A stretch of 64,000 bases of DNA from Bursaphelenchus xylophilus (GCA_904066235.2 CAJFCV020000005.1:3901501-3965500), one strand, 5' to 3'; counted from the stretch's first letter, positions 54,321-64,000 are shown. The notes: generated by a model from the letters alone, not told the origin. Translations and numbers: made by a program.

Positions 54321-55393
54321 CACGTCAATCCGAAATAAATACAGGGTGGGGCATCTTTGTGGCCCGATTTGGATTGACTATAACTTCTTTAGTTTTTGGC
54401 CAAATTTTAAAATTCTTTTTTTCCCTGAATCGTCAGCTAACCCCATTTTGTTTGATACCAAATATGTTATACATAGGTGAGTGTCATCTACAGTTATTGG
54501 ATTTATTCTTGAAGTTCATTTTTTTGGTCGTTTTTCGGTTGTTTTTCGGCCTTTCCCGGTGTGTCCGAAAATGGAGTCCGGTGTGGAAGAAAAGGCTTGG
54601 TCTGTGGTTTGGTATAGAAAGTACGGTTCGGCGTTAAATTTTCAAATGGGGATACCGCATGAAATACGGACGTAATGCCCAACTTCCAGATCGCAAGACA
54701 ATTCGACGTTCGTGAAATAAGTTCCTTGAGACTGGCAGCGTTAACAGGAAACAAAACAAGCAGGAAAGATGAGTACGAACGGAGCTGAAAATTTAAGGAG
54801 TTTTGTCAAAATTCCGAGAAAATCCGCATATGAGTACACGAAGTTTGGCCAGAACCGAGGGAATGCCTTCAGCAAGGACCATTCGACGAACTCTGGAGGT
54901 TGATCTTCATTTTTTGTTCTTATTCTCATCGTCGATTTTCGGGATGGGAAATTCCAACGTATTTTTCTTCCGCACCGTAGTCCATTTCCTGACACACCGG
55001 GAAAGGCCGAAAAAACAACCGAAAAACGACCGAAAAAATGAACTCCAAGAATAAATCCAATAACTGTAGATATACACTTACTATGTATAACATATTTGGT
55101 ATCAAACAAAATGGGGTTGGCTGATGATTCAGGGAAAAAAAGAATTTTAAGATTTGGCCAAAAACTAAAGAAGTTATAGCCAATTCAAATCGGGCCACAA
55201 AGATGCCCCACCCTGTAGAAGAAAAATGCCCCGCCCCTTTTTGGCGATTCGTTCAAAACGAAATGTCACTATCCGATAAAAAGCATTTTCTCATCTTTCT
55301 TCTTTCTTTTCGAAAAAATGCAATTACTCTTTTCAATCAATGAAAACGATAGGAAGTATCGAAACGGTTCAGGAAATGCGCTGGATTGACGTG
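54321..55393. mobile_element. GTCAATCC-terminus MITE, interrupted by a second element
   Basis: The ends GCACGTCAATCC (54320s) and GGATTGACGTGC (55383-55393) are inverted. The pieces next to the insertion (GAAGAAAAATGCCCCGCCCC, AAACGAAATGTCACTATCCG, CGAAACGGTTCAGGAA-TGCG) are collinear with an uninterrupted 132-bp copy at 59649-59780. Removing 54342-55215 restores that copy's layout. Confidence 0.8.
54342..55215. mobile_element. Long-TIR element (CAGGGTGGGGCATC ends) inserted into a MITE
   Basis: Inverted termini of about 260 bp (CAGGGTGGGGCATCTTTGTG and its complement) are flanked by TA dinucleotides, as for Tc1/mariner-type insertions. Arms share TTTGGCCAAATTTTAAAATT-, CCCCATTTTGTTTGATACCA- and GTCCATTTCC-type blocks. 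The central part (about 54640-54950) is unique and contains a weak helix-turn-helix-like frame (SLARTEGMPSARTIRRTL) but no complete transposase. Confidence 0.85.
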
Positions 55394-55507
55394 CGTCGCA
55401 GGTTTCAGGACCTCGGCTACACCCTTAGACGGTCAAATTTTTTTACATGCCATTCAAATTCGCCCAAGAAAATTATCGACCAATCAGTTTATTCCGAAAA
55501 AACCAGT

Positions 55508-56103
55508 CTATTGGCTGATGATGAGGATCTGCGCACAGCCATTCAGATTATCGGGCGATCCGACGGGTGGAAGCAGGCTTGTGGGGACGGTGAGAACGAT
55601 AGTGTTTCCGTTCTTGACTGCGCCGTCGATCCGCTCGTTGATACCGTCGAAGGTGCATTGAGACTCGAGGACGGTGGCCAAAGCAAAACGGAGAACACGG
55701 AGTTCGGAGTCCTTCAGAATCTTGCCCTTCTCCAGCTCGTCCAAATAGGTGGGGTCGGTGGGTTTGGGGGTGCCGGCGGCCTTGTTGTAGCGGATCTTGC
55801 AGTAGCGGATCTGAAAAAAAGAGCGTTCACTAGATTAGATCCAACTAGATTCTTCCAAAAACTATTATGTATATTATACTACCCATTAGTCATCAAGTTC
55901 AAACGTTCCCCCTCACTCACCTCATCATAGCGGAATCGGACCCGAACCAGGACCTTGATGATGCCGCTAGCGGCTGGTTTGTGCGTCTTGTGTGTGACGT
56001 CCTCGATGCGCCAATGCGGAGTGCGCGATGTCGCTTTGAAGGTGATCTGGGTACTGAAGCCGCGACCCGAGTCCGACGAATCGTCGCGAAGATTGGCTTC
56101 CAT
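55508..56103 (-). CDS. Small unrecognised protein with strongly GC-biased codons
   Basis: Exons 56103-55921 and 55810-55508 give 161 residues (start MEANLRDD, end CAQILIISQ then TAG). The donor is GTGAGT and the acceptor TTTTTTTCAG. Codon choice in exon 2 is strikingly C/G-ending (ATC CGC TAC, GCC GCC GGC ACC), unlike neighbouring genes and typical of highly expressed nematode genes. The sequence is soluble and alpha/beta-like (ITFKATSRTPHWRIEDV, GIIKVLVRVRFRYDE, RVLRFALATVLES) with no signal peptide. I do not recognise the family. A possible trans-splice acceptor (CACTCATCAG) lies about 40 bases upstream of the ATG. Confidence 0.72.
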
Positions 56104-56266
56104 CGGATCACTCAACCGGACTGGACACCACCGACTTCTGATGAGTGCGCCAAAGTGGAATCGTGTCGTGGGAAACCGACTGATGGTTGGGAAATTTTTT
56201 GAATATTTATGAAAATTATCTTGGGAAAAAATTGAAAAATTTTAGAGGAAATGTAACGGAGAAATT

Positions 56267-56646
56267 AACAGGAGAAGTACTCCTAGTGCTTTCTTTATAT
56301 TTTGCACACAAATCGGGTATGGACAAAATATCAATTTTGCCGGCGAGAGAGCACGCTAAACATGGAGATCGGTCAGAGAAAAAACGCTTTTTGGCCATAA
56401 CTTTGGCAGTTTCGTGCGGAAAAATTTGATTTTTTGTAGAAACATTATCCTTTACGGTAGAAATAGGCATGAAACTTTTCGTGTCGAAATTCGGCTTGAA
56501 TTTTCGCCGACTTTCGATCTTAAAATTTCGGTTGTTTCTGCAAATCACGAGCTAGGATTCTCGTATATATCTCAGAAAAAATTGTTCTAAATTTGCGCCA
56601 AGTTTCACCAAAATCTGAGCGTCGCACTTGGAGTACTTCCCCTGTG
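56267..56646. mobile_element. MITE of the CAGGGGAAGTAC family, short complete copy
   Basis: The left end ACAGGAGAAGTACTCC and right end GCACTTGGAGTACTTCCCCTGT are inverted. The 380-bp interior shares CGGCGAGAGAGCACGCTAA, TTTTTGGCCATAACTTTGGC and TTTTCGCC-ACTTTCGAT blocks with the 29954-30626 copy. No coding capacity. It lies between the small GC-biased gene and the cysteine-protease gene. Confidence 0.85.
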
Positions 56647-56768
56647 AGTACTATCAAAGTTAACTGATGTGGAACTGATTGCAAAATTTTGTTTATTCAA
56701 AAAGATACCATTTTCATGTCAACGCCTTTTTGCTGACATTCGATTCACATTGAATTTCATGACGCACA

Positions 56769-58136
56769 TTACACACTGACAGCGAAAACACCAGAAGTGA
56801 CGCCCAAGCAGTCCGTGCCGCGTCTAATTTTGAAGTATCCGTGGTCTCCCCAACCCTTGCCCCAAGAATTCTTGATGGTCCAGTAATCTGTTCCGTTTTC
56901 GGTTGTACCGTAGCCGATGATGACAACGCCGTGGTTTATATTCCAACCATCTGGCGGTGTGGGGGGATCCATAACTCCAGAATGATAGTCACGGAACAGG
57001 TTGCCGCCTGCCTGGATTTCTGTAAACAGTGGGTTAAAAGGAAGGGCTCTCTTACCTGCAAGCAATGGGCCATTTTCGTACAAAGACACCTTCATGTCGT
57101 CCTCGTCTGAGACAGAAGTAATTTCTTTAATCTTGGCGGCCACGGGTTTCTTGGTGCACTGTGGAATGGGCGTATCCATGTCGTCGAGATCGTATGGCCA
57201 GTCCTTCTCCGTGCATAGGCCTTTCTCTTGAGCAAATGCGAAGCTGTCCTCAAAGTTCCCACCATGACATCCGTTGTTATGATATTCGGTGTCGTTCAAA
57301 TAAGTGCACGCCACGAGATCCTCTTCACTCAAATCCAACTCAGTTTTCTTATGGACTAGGTATTGACTTTCGATAGTACCAACGACAGAGAAGGCGTAGC
57401 AACTCCCGCAATGTTGCTGATCCTTCACTGGGGTCACTCCGTTGTGGTCTCGCCAGTCCCAGGAATCTGGGACATTATCAGGTGCGGTTTTAGGGACATA
57501 GGCATCTGAAATTTTGCGTTAGAGGAGAAAAACATAGCAAACAAAAATTTGTTTTCATACGATAAGCGATTACCAAATTTTTTCGTCTTCTTCGCATACG
57601 TTCCAAGGCGACCGCTAAAGAACTCTTCCTCTGAGAGGTCATCGTATTTGTTGACAGCAAATTCAAGTTCGGGATTCTCCCTTGAGTTCGTTTCAATGCT
57701 GGCCAATGAATCTTGGAATTTGCGGAATCTCTCGGCGACTTCGGCTTGACTCTTGTACTCCTTTCCGTACCTAAGACAACATAATTGAGCAAAATCCTTG
57801 TTTCAAAGAGAAGAGTGGAAGAATTGCAACAAAAATGACACTCATGCAAGGGAAGGATCCATTGAAGACTTACTTAATGATGAATCCAAAGAATTGATTG
57901 AAATCCTCAAGAGCATCGGACTCAAGCGAATTTCTGAGAATCGCTGCCATCTTTAGAGCATTCTTGGTGTTGGGAGTGGTATCCACAAGGTTATCGATGA
58001 ATTCATGAGCTCCATTACCAAATAAACCACCAAAGAAAGAGTAATCGAAGTCCTCGGTCAGGGCGTCTTTGGAGAATGGCGCTGAGGTGGCTGTCCCAAC
58101 AACCAGTAAGCCCGCGGCTAGAAGACTCTTCCACAT
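56769..58136 (-). CDS. Secreted papain-family (C1A) cysteine protease
   Basis: Exons 58136-57874, 57770-57574, 57505-57056 and 57019-56769 give 386 residues. A signal peptide (MWKSLLAAGLLVVGTATS) is followed by an unusual ~70-residue spacer, then an I29-type inhibitory propeptide (YGKEYKSQAEVAERFRKF, FAVNKYDDLSEEEF). The mature domain follows. Catalytic Cys is in CGSCYAFS (about 189), His in NHGVVIIGYG (about 333) and Asn in IKNSWGKGWG (about 354). The oxyanion Gln (KDQQHCGSC) is present, so it should be active, lysosomal or secreted into the gut lumen. The last intron is only 36 nt and in frame, so its retention would insert 12 residues. It lies next to the M13-like gene. Confidence 0.93.
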
Positions 58137-58177
58137 TATACCAAATGTGGTTTGACTTGCAGCACCGTCCTTCATCA

Positions 58178-58188
58178 GGTCTTATATA
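58178..58188 (-). promoter_or_regulatory. TATA box of the cysteine-protease gene
   Basis: TATATAAG reads on the minus strand about 45-50 bases upstream of the ATG at 58136. The spacing fits a short leader starting about 30 bases downstream of the box. Confidence 0.6.
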
Positions 58189-58469
58189 TCGCTTAAATCA
58201 GTTGATTTAGTCCAGTATGAAATTTTCATTTTAAATGTTAAATTTCTCTGCAACCTTTGTCTCCTCTGTGGACCGCTAATGTTACAAGTATCTTCCGGTA
58301 CGGATTATTGTTTATAAAATTGTTTAGAAATCAATTTTAGAATGCGGAAATGAACTATGACATACAATTTACTGTGCTCTATTTCCAGCAGAATTTCCCA
58401 GAAGGACCGCATAAGCCTCAGGTATGCATAGAGCACAAGAATGAGCCAGGGGAACTTTAACTAAGAGAG

Positions 58470-58624
58470 TAATCAAGTAAAAGTGCCAGTGAATCTTACT
58501 AGTATAAGGTTCTGAATTGCCTCTTTCCACGTGAACCTTATAAAAAATAAGAACCAGGACCACGCGACCACTTTGTTGTCTACGCTTTCAAATTCGGGTT
58601 AAAAAATTTTCAATAAATTTGTGG
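58470..58624 (+). repeat. 155-bp inverted repeat, left copy (promoter-like)
   Basis: Nearly identical to the reverse complement of 62512-62667, with only a few differences. It contains a TTATAAAAAATAAG TATA-like element and CACGTGAACC, and AACCCGAATTTGAAAGC reads on the complementary strand. It is placed just 3' of the M13-like gene and oriented so that a TATA-driven transcript would run rightwards, antisense to that gene. Confidence 0.9.
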
Positions 58625-58669
58625 TGCTTTGAATTTCCTTAACCGAAGAAACTAAAACTAAATTTATGT

Positions 58670-61600
58670 TTATTGGATCATAAAACGGGCAAATCCCAAT
58701 ATGGAATATAAGACATACGGCGGTGACAATAGAATCGACTTTTTGGGGGCAACTTCTCCATATTCGTCGTGGCTATCTTCTGGGTCCGGTGAAGGCGGAG
58801 AGGGAGTAGTTCTTGGCTTAGGGGGAGTGGGCGGAGAAGGAGTGGTTCTTGGCTTAGGGGGAGTAGTTCTGGGCTCAGAGGGAGTGGTTTTTGGCGCAGA
58901 AGGAGTACTTCTGCGCTCGGAGGAAGTAGTTCGCCCAGGTGCCGGTGAGGTGTTCGTACTGACATGAGGAGTTGCGTCAGTTACGACTGGTTCGTGAGCC
59001 GCTGTAGTGCTAGTTGTAGCCTTTGCTGCAGTCATGGTTGGGGTAGCTTCTGCAGAAGTTTCTGTAGTTGATTCAGTAGTAGTTGGTATAGTCGTTGTTG
59101 CAGCCGTTGTTGTAATCTCTGTAGTCGTTGTAGTAGTTGTTGTAGTGGTCGTTGCAGTTGTGGTGGTGGTCGTCGTCGTCGTGAAAGTTGGGCTATCGAT
59201 GTCAAAGTCAAAGATATTGCATCTTTTGTCCACTGGAAGGTTGTATTTCGAACCAACAGGGCACCCAAAAGCCTCGGCGAATCCTTTAAGATTGGCAAGG
59301 TCTGCCCAAACACGGACTCGAGCTGACGGAAGAGCATTCAGTGGGACGAAAGACGCCATTGTCTGGGCTAAGTTTAGGAAAAAAAGTTGTCTGTTGGAGA
59401 ACTGTTCAATTAATCGGGGCTCCGAGATATTTCCAGGGACGAAGTGGGAAAAATAGGCCAGACGAATACCTAAAACGACATTAATGTAAGTCTAAAACGG
59501 TGGACGCTTGTTTTGAGGCTTGTGGTCGAAGCAAAAATTTCCCTTTTTTCCGCCTTTGCAGAATGAAAATGGAAAAACGTTAAAGTTGCTCAAGAACGGT
59601 TCAAAAAGAAAAATCACCGGCAGCTCAATTGCTGCCGGTGATTCCCCACACGTCAATCCAGCGCACTTCCTGAACCGTTTCGAAACTTCGTGAAAATGCG
59701 TTTTATCGGATAGTGACATTTCGTTTTGAGCGAATCACCAAAAAGGGGCGGGGCATTTTTTCTTCTATTTTGGATTGACGGGCCCAGGAATTTTTATCTA
59801 GTCCTGCCGTAATGAGACTAATACTCACCAACGTGATCCGCAAATGCCTCGTCAGCGATTTTGTTGGGATTCACACACAAGTCCGGTCTTTGTGGCTCAC
59901 ATTGTTGACTGTAGAGCTTTGTAATACAGTCCCACCGAGCACGATGCTCCTTGTCCGGGTCCTTGTCACTTTGCAGCAAATTAACTCCTAAAAAACGGGA
60001 AATTATTTTAAGGTAAATTTCATCACTTGCCAAAGGTGTGGCCTAATGCCCGGGACATCAAAAACCCTGTTCCGGAGAAATCGAGAGACGCGGGAAAATC
60101 AACATCGTAGTATGGAAATTCAACAGCGCGAAAGTGAAAGTAATTTTGCTGGTTCTCCCGAGAGGGGGAAGTACGAAACTGAAAACCCAAAATATCAAAA
60201 TTTTATTCCTGAAAAAATAGAAAAAATTACTGTTTTTCCTATTCCATATTAGTTAGAAAAAAAACGGTTTTGAACTTGCTCAAAAAAATTGCAAAACTAT
60301 TGCGAATAGACTTACCTTGTACTCTGGGACGACAAAATTCTTCAGCTTTTTCTCCGAGTTAAATTTGAAAACATTGGCTATTCCATTCACAAATCTCCTC
60401 AAATACGGTGCATCCCAAAGCAACAGATCCACTGCATTCAGCTCATCTCCCGAAAGAATTGGATGATCCAAAAAGTTGAACTCATTCTTCGCCAATCTGT
60501 CCAGATAAATCTGTCGGGTCCGATTCTGCTTGAAGTTTGCGTTTTGCAGCATACGTTCAGCCGTTTTCTTAATCTCGTTTCCTTCTTCGAAAAATTTTGC
60601 TTTCAGCTGATCAAATCGCTCCTTGTCTTGCATCTCCGCTTCGTAGGCAATTTTGGAGACTTGAAGGGGAAACGCGTCTTGAATATAATCTTCACAGTGG
60701 GAAAACTTTTCCGGGCGGTGCAAATGATCGGTTAAATACTCCATTAGATGATTCAGAAAGTTGGCACGATGAGCAGACTGGCTGGGCTGAAAAAAAGTCA
60801 TCGTTTATAATTCTTCCTTTCTTCGCAGGTTGCAGGAAGAAAAGGGAAACCTAAAGATATCCAAAAGAAGTTTGAATATCTGCAATTTTAAGTGTGGCTT
60901 AAACGCTTGAAGTTTTTTGCTAAACGAATAGAAGAGCAACCTGACGGATAGGAACGCAGGGACTGCCACGGCCAAAATTTCGGCTCCGGCTCTCGGCTCC
61001 GTGCAATATTTAAAAAGGCCTCCGACTCCGAATCCCGGCTCCTATGCAGAGATTTTAAAAATATTTTTCCAAAAATTAATGTTATCAGTGCCAGAGATCA
61101 TACAGCCAACGCGTTTGAAGCCAAGTCACATCCTCCCCAGTGTTTTTCAATTAATTTGGTTTAACAAGATCACGAAATTTTTACTTTTCTGACCGCTGGG
61201 AAGTCTGGCTCCGACTTTTGGCTCGGGAGCCGCTCAGAGCCGGAGCCAAGAGCCGGCTCCGGAGCCGTGGAAATCTCTGGTTATGAGCGATTGAAATTTG
61301 GCACAAACTTACATCTTGGACGCGCGGAATATAGAAAGCAATATCCGGGAACGTCTCGTTTAATTCTGTCCCCATGGTTTGGAAAAAGAAGTGGCCTTTT
61401 AAATGGTCTGCCTGTGCGTAACCTTTCGCCATGTAATTCCGATCGAAGACCAGATTAGCACATCCTCCAAAGACATTGCAATACTTCTGCCTGAAGATTA
61501 TCATGTGTTCAATCAACCGCGGTCCAGTATTAATCAGTCACCACCTACATATACCAGTCTTTCGGGAAAATAATGTGGATTTATCGCAGTGAAATTCTCG

Positions 61601-62357
61601 CCTCGTCGTCTCAATCTGGCAATATGTAAATATCCCGCAGCGGCTAGAACTTGCAAAGCGATGATGGGCGCTTTCAAGGCTCGATTAATCCACATTATTT
61701 TCCCGACGAACTGATATGTTCATATGATGCACAAATAACTTACCAAGCTTGTTCTTGGTCGACCTTTGGTGGAATCCTCAAAAATAATTTCCCCTTTGAA
61801 GCACCGAAAGCCCATTGATTAAAAATCGGGGCTCCCGTTTTAAACAGATAACTGTACATTTTCAAGACTAGGTTGGTAAAAAGGACGTCGTTATTGGCGA
61901 TAACTTCGTTGTTCATTGGGAATTTAAAACCTCTCTGTTCCAAATTGGTCACAATCCGAATGTATATTGCTGTACGGCGCGGTTCTTCCATCATGACGGG
62001 ATTCTTCTTGCAGTCCGCGAGCAACGGCTTAATTTCCTTGACGGTTCGGATCTGAAATTTAAAAAAATGACCGCATAGACTAAAAAAAATGTAAATTAAG
62101 ATCAAAAAGCGTTTCGTCATACTAAGTCCTACCTCATCTCCAATGTTTGATTCCAGTAGACGTCTCGTGAAGTTACGATCATTCTCCTGATGAAAATTTC
62201 CGGCAGCATAAGTGAAGAAATCATTGCAAGGATCAGCTGTTGTGTCCATACCTTTTTTTATGTAATCCAGCTTCGCTCGCAACGCCTCATGATGATGAAG
62301 GGCCTGGACGGCAACGTTTTGCAGGAGAACTGCCCACAGAAAGAGCCGGCCGGTCAT
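58670..62357 (-). CDS. Neprilysin (M13)-like pseudopeptidase with Thr/Pro-rich tail
   Basis: Exons 62357-62133, 62051-61744, 61490-61313, 60786-60316, 60178-60027, ~59968-59829 and 59469-58670 give about 757 residues. A signal peptide (MTGRLFLWAVLLQNVAVQA) precedes M13 landmarks DPCNDFFTYAAGNF, RRLLESNIGDE, FPASLDFSGTGF, ADEAFADHVG (GENIAD equivalent), RQLFFLNLAQ and AFGCPVGSKYNLP-KRC. The HExxH zinc motif is replaced by RALGH, and the C-terminal catalytic His region by NALPSARV, so it cannot be a normal metalloprotease. The usual C-terminal end is extended by ~160 residues of Thr runs, then PSPP/PKPRTTP repeats, ending in a hydrophobic tail that could be a GPI signal. The junction 60027/59968 needs a weak AAAG acceptor. 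The better acceptor at 59987 breaks the frame, so a frameshift is possible. Confidence 0.75.
59649..59780. mobile_element. GTCAATCC-terminus MITE, intact copy
   Basis: A 132-bp element with ends CACGTCAATCC and GGATTGACG. Its interior (AAACGGTTCAGGAAGTGCGC, CGGATAGTGACATTTCGTTT and GGGGCGGGGCAT, or complements) is collinear with the two pieces flanking 54342-55215. It lies in an M13-like gene intron. Confidence 0.82.
60960..61275. repeat. Intronic inverted repeat rich in GGCTCC/GGAGCC
   Basis: A left arm near 60975-61010 (TCGGCTCCGGCTCTCGGCTC) and a right arm near 61230-61270 (GAGCCAAGAGCCGGCTCCGG) are complementary around an AT-rich centre. It lies in an intron of the M13-like gene. It looks like a foldback remnant with slippage in a 6-bp word. 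Confidence 0.65.
61555..61713. mobile_element. MITE with CAGTCT-TCGGG termini, second intronic copy
   Basis: The ends CAGTCTTTCGGGAAAATAAT / ATTATTTTCCCGACGAACTG and the interior words TCTCGCCTCG and GCAAAGCGATGATG are shared with 31327-31479. It lies in the intron between the second and third coding exons of the M13-like gene. Confidence 0.82.
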
Positions 62358-62511
62358 CTCGAATGGCCATCGAATGGACGGTGAAGAAAGATAAAAGATT
62401 GGAGGCTTTAAATTTGCATATTCAAACTTTGGGCAATACACTTTGTGCCCTCTTATTTTCTGGACTCTACCCTCGACACGGCATTGTGTACTTTTGGGAC
62501 ACAACCGGTCT

Positions 62512-62667
62512 CCACAAATCTATTGAAAATGTTTTTTACCCGAATTTGAAAGCGTAGACAACAAAGTGGTCGCGTGGTCCTGGTTCTTATTTTTTATAAG
62601 GTTCACGTGGAAAGAGGCAATTCAGAACCTTATACTAGTAAGATTCACTGGCACTTTTACTTGATTA
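62512..62667 (-). repeat. 155-bp inverted repeat, right copy (probable promoter of the M13-like gene)
   Basis: On the minus strand the order is AAGTGCCAGTGAATCTTAC, a CACGTGAACC element, TTATAAAAAATAAG (TATA-like), then ACTTTGTTGTCTACGC, about 150 bases before the M13-like ATG. This is a sensible promoter layout. The left copy at 58470-58624 is its inverted twin. Confidence 0.85.
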
Positions 62668-62715
62668 AACTCGGGAGGGAGAATCACTAAGTAAGGCGAA
62701 TAAAATACATATATA

Positions 62716-63736
62716 CAGGGTGTACCAAAAAAATGGAAACTTGTTTTTATAGCTATATTTTTTCGGAGAATCAAAATTCAGCAAAAGTAACGGTTATGAT
62801 TAGTAACATAGAGCATTGTTTATAACATGTTCAATCTGTTTCACAGTGGCTGCCTTTGGTGGCGATATAGAGCTCCAAACGTGACGTAAAATTTTGGGGT
62901 CCGGGCCGCAGCTTTTTATGGGGGAAATCGGTCCCGTTCTTGGCGCATCATTTACGTTGCGGCTCCAAACTTTTGTGGAGCATAGTACAGGTGCTGGCCT
63001 TCTATTTAAAAAAATATATAGTCCATTGGATTCAGATCTGGGGAGCAGGCGGCCATTTCGCAGGCGGGACAAAATCGGGAAAATCGGTCCCATTTCGGGT
63101 CCTGAGTAGATTTTGCCTTGTGAGCCGGCGCTGAGTCCTGTTGAAACCCCAAGTTTGCATTGCCAAGGTTCTGCTGAGCTCACGGAAGCACGACAAAATA
63201 GAAATTAACGCGGCGCTAGTATTTTGTCCCATTTATTCACGAAAAACATGGAATTCTTGCCGCTGGCACAAATTCCGCCTTAAGCAATGACGACCCGGAT
63301 TTTCGTGGTATTTGACGATGGTCAACAGGCTAGGAGCCTCACTGAAGCAGATTCTATCGTTCTGGTGGTTGTGTATCCGCTAAATATTAAACCGCGAACT
63401 GAATGCGCTCACGTCTCGGAGCTGCGGCCCACCCGTTTCACTTTCCGACATTTTTGCGCTGTATGCACTTTCTCTCGACTTTAAAGATCTGAATTTTTTA
63501 GAGCTTGTATGACATGAGGTTGAGCTCGCCATCGACTATTCGGCCGAGCGATCCGTCGCTGATGTCAGTCTCAAGGGCTAGTTTTTCTTGAAAATCGCGG
63601 ATTTTGCTGTGGGGGATCTTTCGGTTGAAAGAAGCGCTGGCGGTGCGTTTTCTTTCACTTCCTGGGCGCTTACTATCCGTACCATTTTCGCGTCAGGACA
63701 AATGAAAAAAAGTTTCCATTTTTTTGGTACACCCTG
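62716..63736 (-). mobile_element. Decayed Tc1/mariner-type element
   Basis: The termini CAGGGTGTACCAAAAAAATG and its reverse complement are flanked by TA on both sides; length 1,021 bp. Minus-strand transposase remnants are spread over several frames (FQQDSAPAH- and KWPP-PDLNPMDY-like pieces near 62980-63180), so it is frameshifted and inactive. The termini differ from those of the 20880-21775 element, so it is a different family. Confidence 0.88.
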
Positions 63737-63808
63737 TATTAATTGTAAAAAGTTTCAAATTCAACACGATTGTAGTACATACAATCGGAGAGTAACTGTT
63801 AGTATCTG

Positions 63809-64000
63809 TTAGGTGCCGTGCATGCTTCTCTTATTTACTTTCTGAACTTGTTTTTGTTTGTTTTTTGGTCTTCTTTCCCTTCTCTTTCTTCGTGATTTTT
63901 CCTTTTTTGATGATAATCTTCTGGGCGTTGTGTGTCCTTGATAAACTTCATGCAAGTTTTTTGAACTAATGATTTTATCACAAGCTCCGTCCACTCTCTT
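63809..64000 (-). CDS. Possible terminal exon running off the window, Lys/Arg-rich
   Basis: On the minus strand a frame is open from the window edge to TAA at 63809-63811 and ends in a strongly basic stretch (SSKKEKSRRKRRERRPKN). No acceptor is visible inside the frame, so the exon would extend beyond 64000. It could equally be a chance frame in AT-rich DNA. No family is recognised. Confidence 0.3.
   Translation of the reverse strand, partial: KRVDGACDKIISSKNLHEVYQGHTTPRRLSSKKEKSRRKRRERRPKNKQKQVQKVNKRSMHGT

Noticed and set aside
58470..58624. The 155-bp inverted repeat as an SL RNA or snRNA gene
   Set aside because: It has no spliced-leader-like exon, no Sm site in the right place and no snRNA signature. 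A promoter-like TATA layout explains it better.
58701..59456. Plus-strand Gly/Val-rich frames antisense to the M13-like gene
   Set aside because: They are the mirror of the Thr/Pro repeats. The inverted promoter copy makes antisense RNA possible, but there is no sign of a conserved protein.
62240..62557. Plus-strand 105-codon frame over the M13-like start
   Set aside because: Antisense shadow of exon 1 and the promoter repeat, without domain similarity.

Overview
This window is nuclear DNA of a nematode that does not look like Caenorhabditis. The evidence is many short introns (roughly 36-60 nt) with TTTTCAG-type 3' sites, an acceptor lying one to seven bases before several start codons (the pattern expected for spliced-leader trans-splicing), eukaryotic tRNA genes including an intron-containing tRNA-Leu(CAA), and animal gene families. 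No database search was possible. Exon models come from reading phase-compatible splice sites by eye, and homology calls are from recalled family motifs.

Layout. 1-184: last exon of an unknown gene (+). 0.7-9.4 kb: a TECPR2-like WD40/tectonin protein (+), whose 2.5-kb last intron holds an antisense tRNA-Leu and a large foldback element. 10.1-12.6 kb: a secreted Gln/Pro-rich protein (-) with a solo LTR and a tRNA-Leu in its introns. 12.6-24.3 kb: a region with no protein gene I can support, but with tRNA-Leu, three tRNA-Arg(CCU), tRNA-Glu, a MITE family and a mariner-like element inserted into one MITE copy. 24.3-29.8 kb: two tandem CYP4-type P450 genes with a gene-conversion tract. 31.1-33.2 kb: an SH2-pseudokinase with every catalytic motif lost. 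33.3-35.1 kb: an unrecognised protein. 35.4-38.0 kb: a small membrane-protein gene split by a 5'-truncated Ty3/gypsy-type retrotransposon whose pol reading frame continues that of the host exon.

38.2-44.7 kb (-): a two-pore-domain potassium channel that splices in phase into two fibronectin-III domains. psf-3 (GINS subunit) is nested on the opposite strand in one of its introns. Exon 1 and the upstream DNA of this channel are saturated with the 9-bp palindrome GCAC-N-GTGC, with a second word, TTGTCGC, interspersed. A smaller cluster with both words lies at 19.8 kb. I regard this two-word motif swarm and the channel-FN3 architecture as the most novel observations here.

46.1-51.2 kb: vps-39 (HOPS tether, -) and vps-37 (ESCRT-I, +) are divergently transcribed from a 218-bp gap, so two endosome-lysosome complexes may share a control region. 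51.5-54.2 kb: a basic, Ser/Lys-rich protein with a C-terminal SH2-like domain and an intronic tRNA-Lys. 54.3-55.4 kb: one inverted-repeat element inside another. 55.5-56.1 kb: a small GC-biased gene (-). 56.8-58.1 kb: a secreted papain-family cysteine protease (-). 58.7-62.4 kb: a neprilysin (M13)-like protein (-) whose zinc-binding motif is destroyed and which carries a Thr-rich tail. It is bracketed by near-identical 155-bp inverted repeats. 62.7-63.7 kb: a decayed Tc1/mariner element. 63.8-64.0 kb: a possible last exon running off the window.
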